This document shows, one piece after another, positions 1-5,126 of a stretch of 5,191 nt of DNA. Where the stretch lies: contig PMMV01000011.1 of NCBI GenBank assembly GCA_003162115.1, forward strand, positions 1-5,191, read 5' to 3'. The first letter of the stretch is position 1. Each line of letters starts with the position of its first letter. The DNA comes from Methanobacterium sp. (GTDB taxonomy: Archaea > Methanobacteriota > Methanobacteria > Methanobacteriales > Methanobacteriaceae). The notes under the pieces were generated by a model. The model was given only the letters and a program-made list of their open reading frames with translations, ran no database searches and was not told where the DNA came from. A program made the position numbers and the translations under genes.

Positions 1-77
<77 letters not shown>

Positions 78-124
78 AATATATAATATAGCTATTTGAA
101 CATACCAATTTTTTTACGTCTCAC

Positions 125-132
125 TATTTAAA
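125..132 (-). promoter_or_regulatory. possible TATA box for tRNA-Leu
   Basis: The minus strand reads ACATTTAAATAG here, a reasonable archaeal TATA element. It would place transcription start near 100-105, about 25 bases ahead of the mature tRNA 5' end at 76. A second AT-rich run at 81-90 (TATATTATAT) lies too close to the tRNA to serve with normal spacing. The rest of the 77-264 spacer holds no gene I can support. Confidence 0.3.
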
Positions 133-211
133 TGTTTTCCTTGATTCAATTGGACTCTAAAAACCCTATATTAACTTAATAAAGATGGGATACAAAATAG
201 GAACCAGTTAA

Positions 212-221
212 CATATATTAT
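212..221 (+). promoter_or_regulatory. candidate TATA box for the UPF0235 gene
   Basis: CATATATTAT is followed by an A-rich stretch. Usual archaeal spacing of about 25 bases puts the start site near 240, giving a leader of about 25 bases before the ATG at 265. No clear BRE is visible. This is the best TATA-like element between the tRNA and the gene, but the whole spacer is AT-rich. Confidence 0.4.
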
Positions 222-264
222 ACAAAAAAACATGAATTAAAGGATTGAATAATGGAATGATTTT

Positions 265-564
265 ATGAATGCTATAACGCAGACCAAGGATGGGATACTT
301 CTCAACATAGAAGTGTCACCTAGATCTGACAAATTCGAAATATCCGGTTACAATGATTGGAGAGAAGCAGTTGAAGTTAGAATAAAGGCACATCCACAGA
401 AAGGTAGGGCAAACAAGGAAATAGTTAACGAATTTTCTAAAATTACTAAAACTCATGTAGAAATCATATCAGGACATAAAAGTCATCATAAAATCTTGAA
501 AATTTACGGTAAATCAGAAACTGATATGATAAAGATTTTAAACCTTATTTTAAATCATAAATAA
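265..564 (+). CDS. UPF0235 / DUF167 (YggU-like) protein
   Basis: This 99-residue protein matches the DUF167/YggU family, small single-domain alpha/beta proteins of unknown function found in archaea, bacteria and eukaryotes. The signature is visible in order: V-S-P-R-S at residues 17-21, a central strand VEVRIKAHP at 36-44, the most conserved part QKGRANKEI at 45-53 (family form GxAN), and IISGHKSHHK at 67-76 (family form I-x-G-x-x-S-x-x-K). The length fits a complete family member. The start is secure: an in-frame stop lies at 250-252 and ATG 265 is the only start after it. The ribosome binding site is weak (GGAATGATT, 254-262). The gene ends 16 bases from the convergent rfbB stop. No signal peptide or membrane segment is present, so it is probably cytoplasmic. 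No biochemical role can be assigned. Confidence 0.9.
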   Translation: MNAITQTKDGILLNIEVSPRSDKFEISGYNDWREAVEVRIKAHPQKGRANKEIVNEFSKITKTHVEIISGHKSHHKILKIYGKSETDMIKILNLILNHK

Positions 565-604
565 AATAAAAGGGGATAATCTACCCAATAAAAAGGGATA
601 GATT
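559..604. terminator. convergent terminator candidate between the UPF0235 gene and rfbB
   Basis: AATCTACCC (578-586) can pair with GGGATAGATT (595-604) across an 8-base loop, with one bulged base at 598. On the minus strand this hairpin is followed by TTTTATTTTATTT (571-559), a good archaeal-type U-rich terminator for rfbB. On the plus strand only a short T run follows. The hairpin lies over the last codons of rfbB, and its T-rich tail lies over the stop codon of the UPF0235 gene. Confidence 0.4.
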
Positions 605-1519
605 CTCTTTGTACCAGTTAATGGTTTTGAAAAGTGCATCCTCAAAATTAAATTCAGGCTTCCATCCAAGTTTCATTATCTTTGATGAATCTAGAGAATA
701 CCTTCTATCATGTCCTAGACGGTCTTCAACAAAGGTTATAAGACTCTCTGGTTTTCCTAGGATTTTAAGTATCAGGTTGGTTATCTCCAGATTGTTTTTC
801 TCATTTCCCCCCCCAATGTTGTAAACTTCTCCAAGTTTTCCTTTTGTAAGTGCAGTGTAAATTCCTGAACAATTGTCAGGTGCATATATCCAATCACGAA
901 TGTTTTTACCATCCCCATAGACTGGAAGCTGTTTATCCTGCATTGCGTTTAATATGAAGAGGGGTATCAGTTTTTCAGGGAACTGGTAAGGTCCAAAATT
1001 GTTACTGCTACGTGTTATCAGCACAGGGGCCCCGTAAGTTCTATAATACGCATTAACAAGCACATCCGCACCTGCTTTGCTTGCAGAGTAGGGACTTGAA
1101 GGATCAATATTGCTTTTTTCACTGAAAGAACCATTTTCTATGCTTCCATAAACTTCGTCGGTTGATATCTGGAGATATCTCTCGACATCGTATTTTCTAA
1201 CACATTCAAGAAGATTGTAAGTTCCAATAACATCTGTTTTAACAAATACTCCAGGATTTTCAATTGACCTATCAACATGCGTTTCAGCAGCGAAATTCAC
1301 TACCATGTCACAGTCTTTCATTATTTTATCTACCGCTTCAAAGTCGCCAATATCACCTTTAACAAATTCAATTTTATCTCTCACATTATTCATGTACTCT
1401 GGATTGGCAGCATATGTAAGTTTGTCAAAGATAACTAGGTCATGATCGTATTTTTTAATCATCTGATGAACAAAGTTACAGCCTATAAATCCTGCTCCTC
1501 CTGTAATAAGCATTTTCAT
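581..1519 (-). CDS. rfbB: dTDP-glucose 4,6-dehydratase
   Basis: RfbB/RmlB converts dTDP-D-glucose to dTDP-4-keto-6-deoxyglucose, the second step of dTDP-rhamnose synthesis, using bound NAD in the cytoplasm. In the 312-residue form chosen here, the extended-SDR Rossmann motif GGAGFIG is at 7-13 and the NAD-ribose Asp at 32. The catalytic Thr-Asp-Glu triad is at 120-122 (STDEVYG) and the YxxxK pair at Tyr144/Lys148. RmlB signatures follow: NNFGPYQFPEKLIP at 173-186, YGDGKNIRDWIYA at 201-213 and GHDRRY at 269-274. The frame is open from 1531, but ATG 1531 has no ribosome binding site. GGTG at 1529-1526 sits 6 bases before ATG 1519 and makes that the likely start. A run of eight G encodes part of NIGGGNE (234-240). 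It lies downstream of rfbC on the same strand and is probably co-transcribed with it. Confidence 0.95.
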   Translation of the reverse strand: MKMLITGGAGFIGCNFVHQMIKKYDHDLVIFDKLTYAANPEYMNNVRDKIEFVKGDIGDFEAVDKIMKDCDMVVNFAAETHVDRSIENPGVFVKTDVIGTYNLLECVRKYDVERYLQISTDEVYGSIENGSFSEKSNIDPSSPYSASKAGADVLVNAYYRTYGAPVLITRSSNNFGPYQFPEKLIPLFILNAMQDKQLPVYGDGKNIRDWIYAPDNCSGIYTALTKGKLGEVYNIGGGNEKNNLEITNLILKILGKPESLITFVEDRLGHDRRYSLDSSKIMKLGWKPEFNFEDALFKTINWYKENLSLFIG

Positions 1520-1525
1520 TTTTTT

Positions 1526-1529
1526 CACC
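1526..1529 (-). promoter_or_regulatory. ribosome binding site deciding the rfbB start
   Basis: On the minus strand GGTG followed by six A leads to ATG 1519. Core and spacing agree with galU (GGTGAT plus 5 bases) and rfbC (GGTG plus 6 bases). The upstream in-frame ATG and GTG (1531-1526) overlap this site and have no site of their own, so they are probably not used. Confidence 0.6.
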
Positions 1530-1547
1530 ATTTATTAATAATTTTCA

Positions 1548-1557
1548 ATTTAATATA
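1548..1557 (-). promoter_or_regulatory. possible internal TATA box before rfbB
   Basis: The minus strand reads AAAAAATTATATTAAATTG in the rfbC-rfbB gap. TTATATTAAA could act as a TATA box with a start near 1527, giving rfbB a very short leader. No terminator-like T-tract lies between the two genes, so read-through from rfbC remains the simpler view. Confidence 0.25.
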
Positions 1558-1575
1558 ATTTTTTGGGATTTTATT

Positions 1576-2039
1576 TTATCCGTGTTTTTTTCCTTCAAGA
1601 ATCCAATCGTAAGGTATTTCATTTGTATCTGGTGCTAACCTAATTCATCCGGTTCAGTGTAGTTGTAGGGATTATTTGGTATATTAATACAAAATGCAGT
1701 ATTATCACCAATGGCCTTAAACCCGTGATAAACAAAGGTTGGAATGCTTATGATCCTTGGATTTTTCTCTCCAATAAAAAATTCGTTCAACTCACCGTAG
1801 CTTGGGGAGTTCTTTCTTGCATCGTACAGTGCAACTTTGACCATTCCATATGCACATGTGAAGTTGTCCCTCTGTTTTTGGTGCAAGTGCCAAGCTTTAA
1901 CTACTCCAGGATAGGTGGTGGTGAAGTATAATTGTCCAAATTTTTCATACAATTCGTCATCGCACCTCAATATTTCCATTAGCCAACCCCTTTCGTCTGG
2001 GATCACCTTAAGATTTTTAGTCTTCACACCATCTATCAT
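1576..2039 (-). pseudogene. rfbC: dTDP-4-dehydrorhamnose 3,5-epimerase-type cupin, frameshifted near its 3' end
   Basis: RfbC/RmlC epimerises dTDP-4-keto-6-deoxyglucose, the product of RfbB, at C3 and C5. The open frame runs from ATG 2039 to TAG 1635 (134 residues). It shows the RmlC-like cupin: IPDERGWLMEI at 13-23, the substrate-site histidines in AWHLHQKQ (His51, His53), YDARKNSPSYGE at 72-83, and IPTFVYHGFK at 99-108 with His105. It breaks off after EPDE. In the -1 frame the next codons read LAPDTNEIPYDWILEGKKHG and stop at TAA 1578-1576. This is the usual continuation of this family (PDEYRLxPDTxEIPYDW). Restoring one base near 1641-1643 gives a 154-residue protein of normal length. No slippery heptamer is present, so this looks like a one-base deletion or a sequence error rather than programmed frameshifting. 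The start is supported by GGTG at 2049-2046. Without the tail, about 20 conserved residues are lost. Confidence 0.85.
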
Positions 2040-2045
2040 TTACAA

Positions 2046-2049
2046 CACC
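2046..2049 (-). promoter_or_regulatory. ribosome binding site of rfbC
   Basis: GGTG on the minus strand lies 6 bases before ATG 2039, matching the spacing before rfbB. It supports the family-consistent start MIDGVKTKNL. Confidence 0.5.
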
Positions 2050-2053
2050 ATAG

Positions 2054-2068
2054 AATTTCTCAGAAATT
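2054..2068. repeat. perfect inverted repeat, candidate operator
   Basis: AATTTCT-C-AGAAATT has 7-base arms around a single central base. It lies just upstream of rfbC and touches the TATA-like element at 2067-2076. A dyad in this position could bind a dimeric repressor controlling rfbC or galU. No regulator gene is in the window, and short AT-rich dyads also arise by chance. Confidence 0.4.
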
Positions 2069-2079
2069 TATATATTCCA
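2065..2079. promoter_or_regulatory. first copy of a 15-bp TATA element; possible rfbC promoter
   Basis: AATTTATATATTCCA is identical to 2156-2170. On the minus strand it contains TATATAAA (2075-2068), about 32 bases ahead of the rfbC ATG, so it could start a transcript with a very short leader. On the plus strand it reads CAGAAATTTATATA, a good BRE plus TATA pair, and could be an upstream second promoter for galU with a start near 2095. The box is close to symmetrical, so its direction cannot be settled from sequence. Confidence 0.45.
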
Positions 2080-2155
2080 TTCCTATTAAACAATTACCTA
2101 AATATGTTTAATTTAATTACAATCAAAACATAAAATAAATACGATCTTTAAAATG

Positions 2156-2170
2156 AATTTATATATTCCA
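2156..2170 (+). promoter_or_regulatory. galU promoter (TATA box), second copy of the 15-bp element
   Basis: TTTATATATT at 2158-2167, preceded by the A-rich BRE-like AAATGAA, matches the methanogen TATA consensus. A start about 25 bases downstream falls near 2185-2188, just before the ribosome binding site, giving a leader of roughly 12-16 bases. Confidence 0.6.
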
Positions 2171-2188
2171 ATTTAATCAGATAATGAA

Positions 2189-2194
2189 GGTGAT
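2189..2194 (+). promoter_or_regulatory. ribosome binding site of galU
   Basis: AAGGTGAT contains the GGTGAT core complementary to the archaeal 16S rRNA 3' end and lies 5 bases before ATG 2200. It is one of the two best sites in the window and serves as the pattern for judging the other starts. Confidence 0.75.
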
Positions 2195-2199
2195 TTAAT

Positions 2200-3045
2200 A
2201 TGAAAGGTGTTATACCCGCTGCGGGACTTGGTACAAGATTTTTACCAGCTACTAAAGCACAACCGAAAGAAATGTTACCTGTATTCAACAAACCAACCAT
2301 CCAGTACGTGGTTGAAGAGGCGGTTTTATCTGGAATTGATGATATTCTTATAGTAACAGGTAAAGGAAAGAGATCAATAGAAGATCACTTTGATAAGTCA
2401 TTTGAACTTGAGTATTTCCTTAGAAATTGTGGAAAAACGGAAAATCTCCATGAAATCGAGGCCATATCCGAAATGGCAGATATTTATTATGTAAGACAGA
2501 AGAAACAGAGAGGTTTGGGAGATGCAATATCATGTGCTAAAAAGCATGTTGATGGGGATGCGTTTGCAGTTCTTTTAGGTGACACTATAGCCAAGTCAAA
2601 TGTACCATGTACCCAACAGCTTATTGACATTTATAACAAATATGAATCATCTACAATAGCCATAGAAAAGGTTTCAGATGAAAAAGTAGAAAGATATGGA
2701 ATTATAAAGGGGAATAAAATTTCTAATACTCTTTATGAAATTGAAGATCTTGTTGAAAAACCAAAACTCCACGATGCACCATCAAATCTGGCAATTACAG
2801 GAAGGTACATTCTAACATCTGAAATATTCGATCACATAGATAACCTAACTCCTGGTGTTGGGGGTGAAATCCAACTTACAGATGCCATGAAATCGCTCGA
2901 AAAGATATATGGGCATGTATTCGAAGGGAAGATATACGACATAGGAAACACAGTGGAATGGCTAAAAAGTTCAATTGAAATTGCACTGGAAGACCCGGAA
3001 GTCGGAGAAGATTTAAGGAGTTACATGGCTGAAATCGTTAAATAA
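2200..3045 (+). CDS. galU: UTP-glucose-1-phosphate uridylyltransferase
   Basis: GalU joins glucose-1-phosphate and UTP to give UDP-glucose and pyrophosphate in the cytoplasm; UDP-glucose feeds glycan and glycolipid synthesis and is the substrate of GalE, encoded next door. The 281-residue length is normal. The nucleotide-binding motif GLGTRFLPATKAQPKEMLP spans 9-27 (Arg13 and Lys23 expected to contact phosphates). RGLGDAI is at 104-110, the metal-binding Asp128 is in LLGDTI, VEKP is at 185-188 and GRYILT at 201-206. GGEIQLTDAM is at 221-230 and YDIGNTVEW at 246-254. These features are GalU type rather than RmlA (dTTP) type. The start is fixed by its ribosome binding site. The gene has its own promoter, is divergent from rfbC and convergent with galE. 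It appears intact. Confidence 0.96.
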   Translation: MKGVIPAAGLGTRFLPATKAQPKEMLPVFNKPTIQYVVEEAVLSGIDDILIVTGKGKRSIEDHFDKSFELEYFLRNCGKTENLHEIEAISEMADIYYVRQKKQRGLGDAISCAKKHVDGDAFAVLLGDTIAKSNVPCTQQLIDIYNKYESSTIAIEKVSDEKVERYGIIKGNKISNTLYEIEDLVEKPKLHDAPSNLAITGRYILTSEIFDHIDNLTPGVGGEIQLTDAMKSLEKIYGHVFEGKIYDIGNTVEWLKSSIEIALEDPEVGEDLRSYMAEIVK

Positions 3046-3077
3046 TAATATTAATTACGAAGCGATAGATTACATGA

Positions 3078-3110
3078 GATTTTTAAATCATTATATAAAA
3101 ATCAAAAAAA
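3078..3110. terminator. convergent terminator zone between galU and galE
   Basis: On the minus strand the run TTTTTTTGATTTTT (3110-3097), 27 bases past the galE stop, is a typical archaeal oligo-U terminator. On the plus strand GATTTTT (3078-3084) provides a shorter T5 run after galU. GATTTTT and AAAAATC (3097-3103) are also a 7-base inverted pair around a 12-base loop. The 91-base gap 3046-3136 holds no gene. Confidence 0.5.
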
Positions 3111-3136
3111 TTTAAAATAAAGTTCATTTACATAAT

Positions 3137-4111
3137 TTAATCAGTTTCTCTTTTTTCATGCCATTTCCATGCAGTTTGAATAATCAACGACAGATCATCA
3201 TATTTCGGCTCCCATCTCAATATCTTACGGATTTTGTCCGAACTTCCAACCAGAACAGGAGGATCTCCCGGGCGTCTTTTATCTTCAACAGCTTTTATTT
3301 CTTTCCTTGTAATTTCCCTGGATTTTTCTATTACTTCCCTCACAGAAAATCCATTACCATTTCCAAGATTGAAATAATCACTTTTACCACCGTTTTCAAG
3401 GTATTGAAGTGCTTTTAAGTGGGCATCAGCCAGATCTGTCACATGTATATAATCTCTGATACAAGTTCCATCAGGGGTGTTGTAATCTGTTCCAAATATT
3501 TTGATGCTCTGCCTTTTACCCGAAGCTGCATCAAGTATCAACGGTATCAGATGGGTTTCAGGGTCATGAAGTTCGCCAATCTCTGAGTTCGGGTCAGCAC
3601 CTGCAGCATTGAAATACCTTAAAGATACGTAATGAAGGTTGTATGCTCTGCTGTAATCTGATAGTATATTTTCTACCATCAACTTTCCACGTCCATAGGG
3701 ACTAATGGGATTTTGTGGATGTTGTTCTGTTATAGGGATTTCAACAGGATCGCCATAGGTTGCACATGTTGATGAAAACACCAGCTTCTTAACGTCAAAT
3801 TCAAGCATCACCTGAAGAAGATTAATAGTGTTGCAGACGTTGTTTCTGTAGTACTTCTGAGGGTCTTCAACTGACTCACCAACATAGGTGAAGGCTGCAA
3901 AATGCATAACAGCAGTTACAGGATACTTCTTGAATACGCTCCTTATATCATTGATGTTTCCGAGATCTCCACATTCAAAGGTTCCCCATTTAATAAAATC
4001 TTCGTGGCCATAACTCAGATTATCGAAAACAATTGTTTCATAACCGTTAATGTTAAGCTGTTTGTTAATATGCGCGCCAATATATCCAGCGCCACCAACA
4101 ATTAGAATCAT
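3137..4111 (-). CDS. galE: UDP-glucose 4-epimerase
   Basis: GalE interconverts UDP-glucose and UDP-galactose through a 4-keto intermediate with bound NAD; UDP-glucose would come from GalU. In the 324-residue form, GGAGYIG is at 6-12, the NAD-ribose Asp at 30, and the catalytic Thr115 in SSTCATYG. Tyr139/Lys143 form YxxxK. NAAGADP (168-174) and the GalE hallmark YNTPDGTCIRDYIHVTDLADAH (210-231) follow, then KRRPGDPP at 278-285. Leu287 aligns with the E. coli Tyr299 gatekeeper, so UDP-GlcNAc/GalNAc may also be accepted (inference). The frame is open from ATG 4132, but that codon overlaps the TATA box and adds seven residues foreign to the family; ATG 4111 gives the usual MILIVGGAGYIG. No ribosome binding site is seen, so the mRNA may be leaderless. 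RfbB-like NAD-dependent dehydratases share the fold, but the GalE hallmark region is decisive. Confidence 0.94.
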   Translation of the reverse strand: MILIVGGAGYIGAHINKQLNINGYETIVFDNLSYGHEDFIKWGTFECGDLGNINDIRSVFKKYPVTAVMHFAAFTYVGESVEDPQKYYRNNVCNTINLLQVMLEFDVKKLVFSSTCATYGDPVEIPITEQHPQNPISPYGRGKLMVENILSDYSRAYNLHYVSLRYFNAAGADPNSEIGELHDPETHLIPLILDAASGKRQSIKIFGTDYNTPDGTCIRDYIHVTDLADAHLKALQYLENGGKSDYFNLGNGNGFSVREVIEKSREITRKEIKAVEDKRRPGDPPVLVGSSDKIRKILRWEPKYDDLSLIIQTAWKWHEKRETD

Positions 4112-4129
4112 GTAAGTTAATATGTAATT

Positions 4130-4137
4130 CATATAAA
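4130..4137 (-). promoter_or_regulatory. candidate galE TATA box
   Basis: TTTATATG on the minus strand lies about 22 bases (centre) before ATG 4111. This predicts a transcript starting at or very near the ATG, in keeping with the absence of a ribosome binding site. It shares its T run with the terminator of the upstream glycosylase gene. Confidence 0.45.
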
Positions 4138-4167
4138 AAAAGGTTTCTAAATCCTTTTAAGGATTTA
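4135..4167 (-). terminator. hairpin plus T-tract terminator of the glycosylase gene
   Basis: Directly after the stop codon at 4168, a perfect inverted repeat TAAATCCTT-AA-AAGGATTTA (4167-4148, 9-base arms) is followed by seven T (4141-4135). This has the form of an intrinsic terminator. It could instead be an operator for galE, since the T run leads straight into the galE TATA box. Confidence 0.55.
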
Positions 4168-5064
4168 TTAAATTTTTATTGACATTATATCTGCAACCAC
4201 CAAATAGAAAGCTGCCAAACCACTCCATTTTCCCCAACCCTTGGCGATCCTTCGGAGCTCATCTGCTGAAACAGGTTTGTCATTGTTATAGTAATGGGAT
4301 ACAACCTTTCTAAGACCGATATCATCTGCAGGTAATGCAACAAGCCTGTGAAGTCCCCTGATAACAGCAAGTTCTGCGGTCCAAACACCAATGCCACGTA
4401 TTTTTAACAGTTCACTGATAATTTCAGAGGTATTTTTAGTTTTTAATTCATTTAAATCAAGATTATTCTCTTCAATACTCTTTGATAAACCTATAACATA
4501 CTCGGCTTTTCTAAAACTCAAACCTGATCCTCGTAAATCTTCTCTTTCTAAGTTCGAAATAGTTTCTGGAGTTGGAAATGAATAGTAAGTTTTGCCGTCT
4601 AATTGTAACATATCACCAAATTCTTTAATCATCCTAGTCTCGATGCTCCTTGTGGCCTTAAGTGATATCTGCTGTTCTATTATGGATGAAACAATGGCCT
4701 CAAAAAACGTTGGCGTTGTAGGACTGTTGAGACCACAGAGTTTTAATGTCAACTTCGACATGATCCTATCTTCATAAAAATATCTTAGATCAAAGTCCAA
4801 GTTAAAAATTGAGGTTAAAATCTTCCTTGCAATTACATTGTCCTTTTTATTGAGTTCATTATCCGGTTTTAAAGATACAGATAACTCTGGTTTATCAACA
4901 GACCCTAACGATCTTACAGTAATGAGAACCAACTTATTATTTAACCATATCAACTGCCAGTAAGAACCTTTTTCATACCTTTGAATTTGAGGATCTCCAT
5001 TGGAAAAAATTTTAGCACTTAATTCAAAGTTGAAAGGCGATTTTGGGGTTATTTTTATTATCAA
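4168..5064 (-). CDS. AlkA-like DNA-3-methyladenine glycosylase (HhH-GPD family)
   Basis: This is probably a monofunctional base-excision repair enzyme that removes alkylated purines from DNA. In the 298-residue form, the N-terminal 95 or so residues resemble the AlkA/OGG N-domain. The HhH-GPD domain follows, with FEAIVSSIIEQQISLKAT at 121-138 and the helix-hairpin-helix LKIRGIGVWTAELAV at 220-234. LPADDIGLRK is at 244-253, with Asp247 in the P-x-D position of the catalytic Asp. WGKWSGLAAFYL at 277-288 is a typical AlkA ending. The Lys used by bifunctional OGG1 is Trp here (228), and no Fe-S cysteine cluster is present, so OGG and Nth types are unlikely. The frame opens at GTG 5073, but that GTG lies inside the perfect ribosome binding site GGTGATC; TTG 5064 has the right spacing and is the likelier start. 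The substrate range is not settled. Confidence 0.85.
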   Translation of the reverse strand: MIIKITPKSPFNFELSAKIFSNGDPQIQRYEKGSYWQLIWLNNKLVLITVRSLGSVDKPELSVSLKPDNELNKKDNVIARKILTSIFNLDFDLRYFYEDRIMSKLTLKLCGLNSPTTPTFFEAIVSSIIEQQISLKATRSIETRMIKEFGDMLQLDGKTYYSFPTPETISNLEREDLRGSGLSFRKAEYVIGLSKSIEENNLDLNELKTKNTSEIISELLKIRGIGVWTAELAVIRGLHRLVALPADDIGLRKVVSHYYNNDKPVSADELRRIAKGWGKWSGLAAFYLVVADIMSIKI

Positions 5065-5067
5065 ATC

Positions 5068-5074
5068 GATCACC
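5068..5074 (-). promoter_or_regulatory. ribosome binding site deciding the glycosylase start (TTG)
   Basis: GGTGATC on the minus strand is a full match to the archaeal anti-Shine-Dalgarno. TTG 5064 lies 4 bases after GGTGAT, the same geometry as rfbB and rfbC. The GTG at 5073 is part of this site and has nothing suitable ahead of it (AAATTAACC). Confidence 0.6.
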
Positions 5075-5116
5075 GGTTAATTTAATCTAAAATATTTCAA
5101 ATAAAATCAACCTTGT

Positions 5117-5126
5117 GTATATTTAA
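5117..5126 (-). promoter_or_regulatory. candidate TATA box of the glycosylase gene
   Basis: TTAAATATAC on the minus strand predicts a start near 5095 and a leader of about 30 bases to TTG 5064. The rest of 5075-5191 is AT-rich. A minus-strand frame at 5191-5162 ends with TAG and could be the tail of a gene beyond the window, but nine codons are too few to judge. Confidence 0.35.

Noticed and set aside
712..729. Leu in place of Pro in the rfbB DR-x-GHDRRY motif as a damaging change
   Set aside because: I believe this position varies among RmlB homologues, and the catalytic residues are all present, so I do not count it as a defect.
609..824. Plus-strand open frame of 71 codons
   Set aside because: It lies wholly opposite rfbB, has no family resemblance and no ribosome binding site; it is a shadow of the real gene.
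1631..1650. Programmed -1 frameshifting in rfbC
   Set aside because: The sequence GAATTAGGTTAG has no X-XXY-YYZ slippery heptamer, and re-pairing after GGT would be poor. A lost base fits better.
1915..2133. Plus-strand open frame across the rfbC start and divergent spacer
   Set aside because: It overlaps the rfbC 5' end and the regulatory region. The part outside rfbC (ATG 2104 to TAA 2133) is only nine codons with no ribosome binding site, so a leader peptide is not supported.
4185..4397. Second minus-strand open frame inside the glycosylase gene
   Set aside because: It is an alternate-frame shadow; the HhH and catalytic motifs are all in the other frame.
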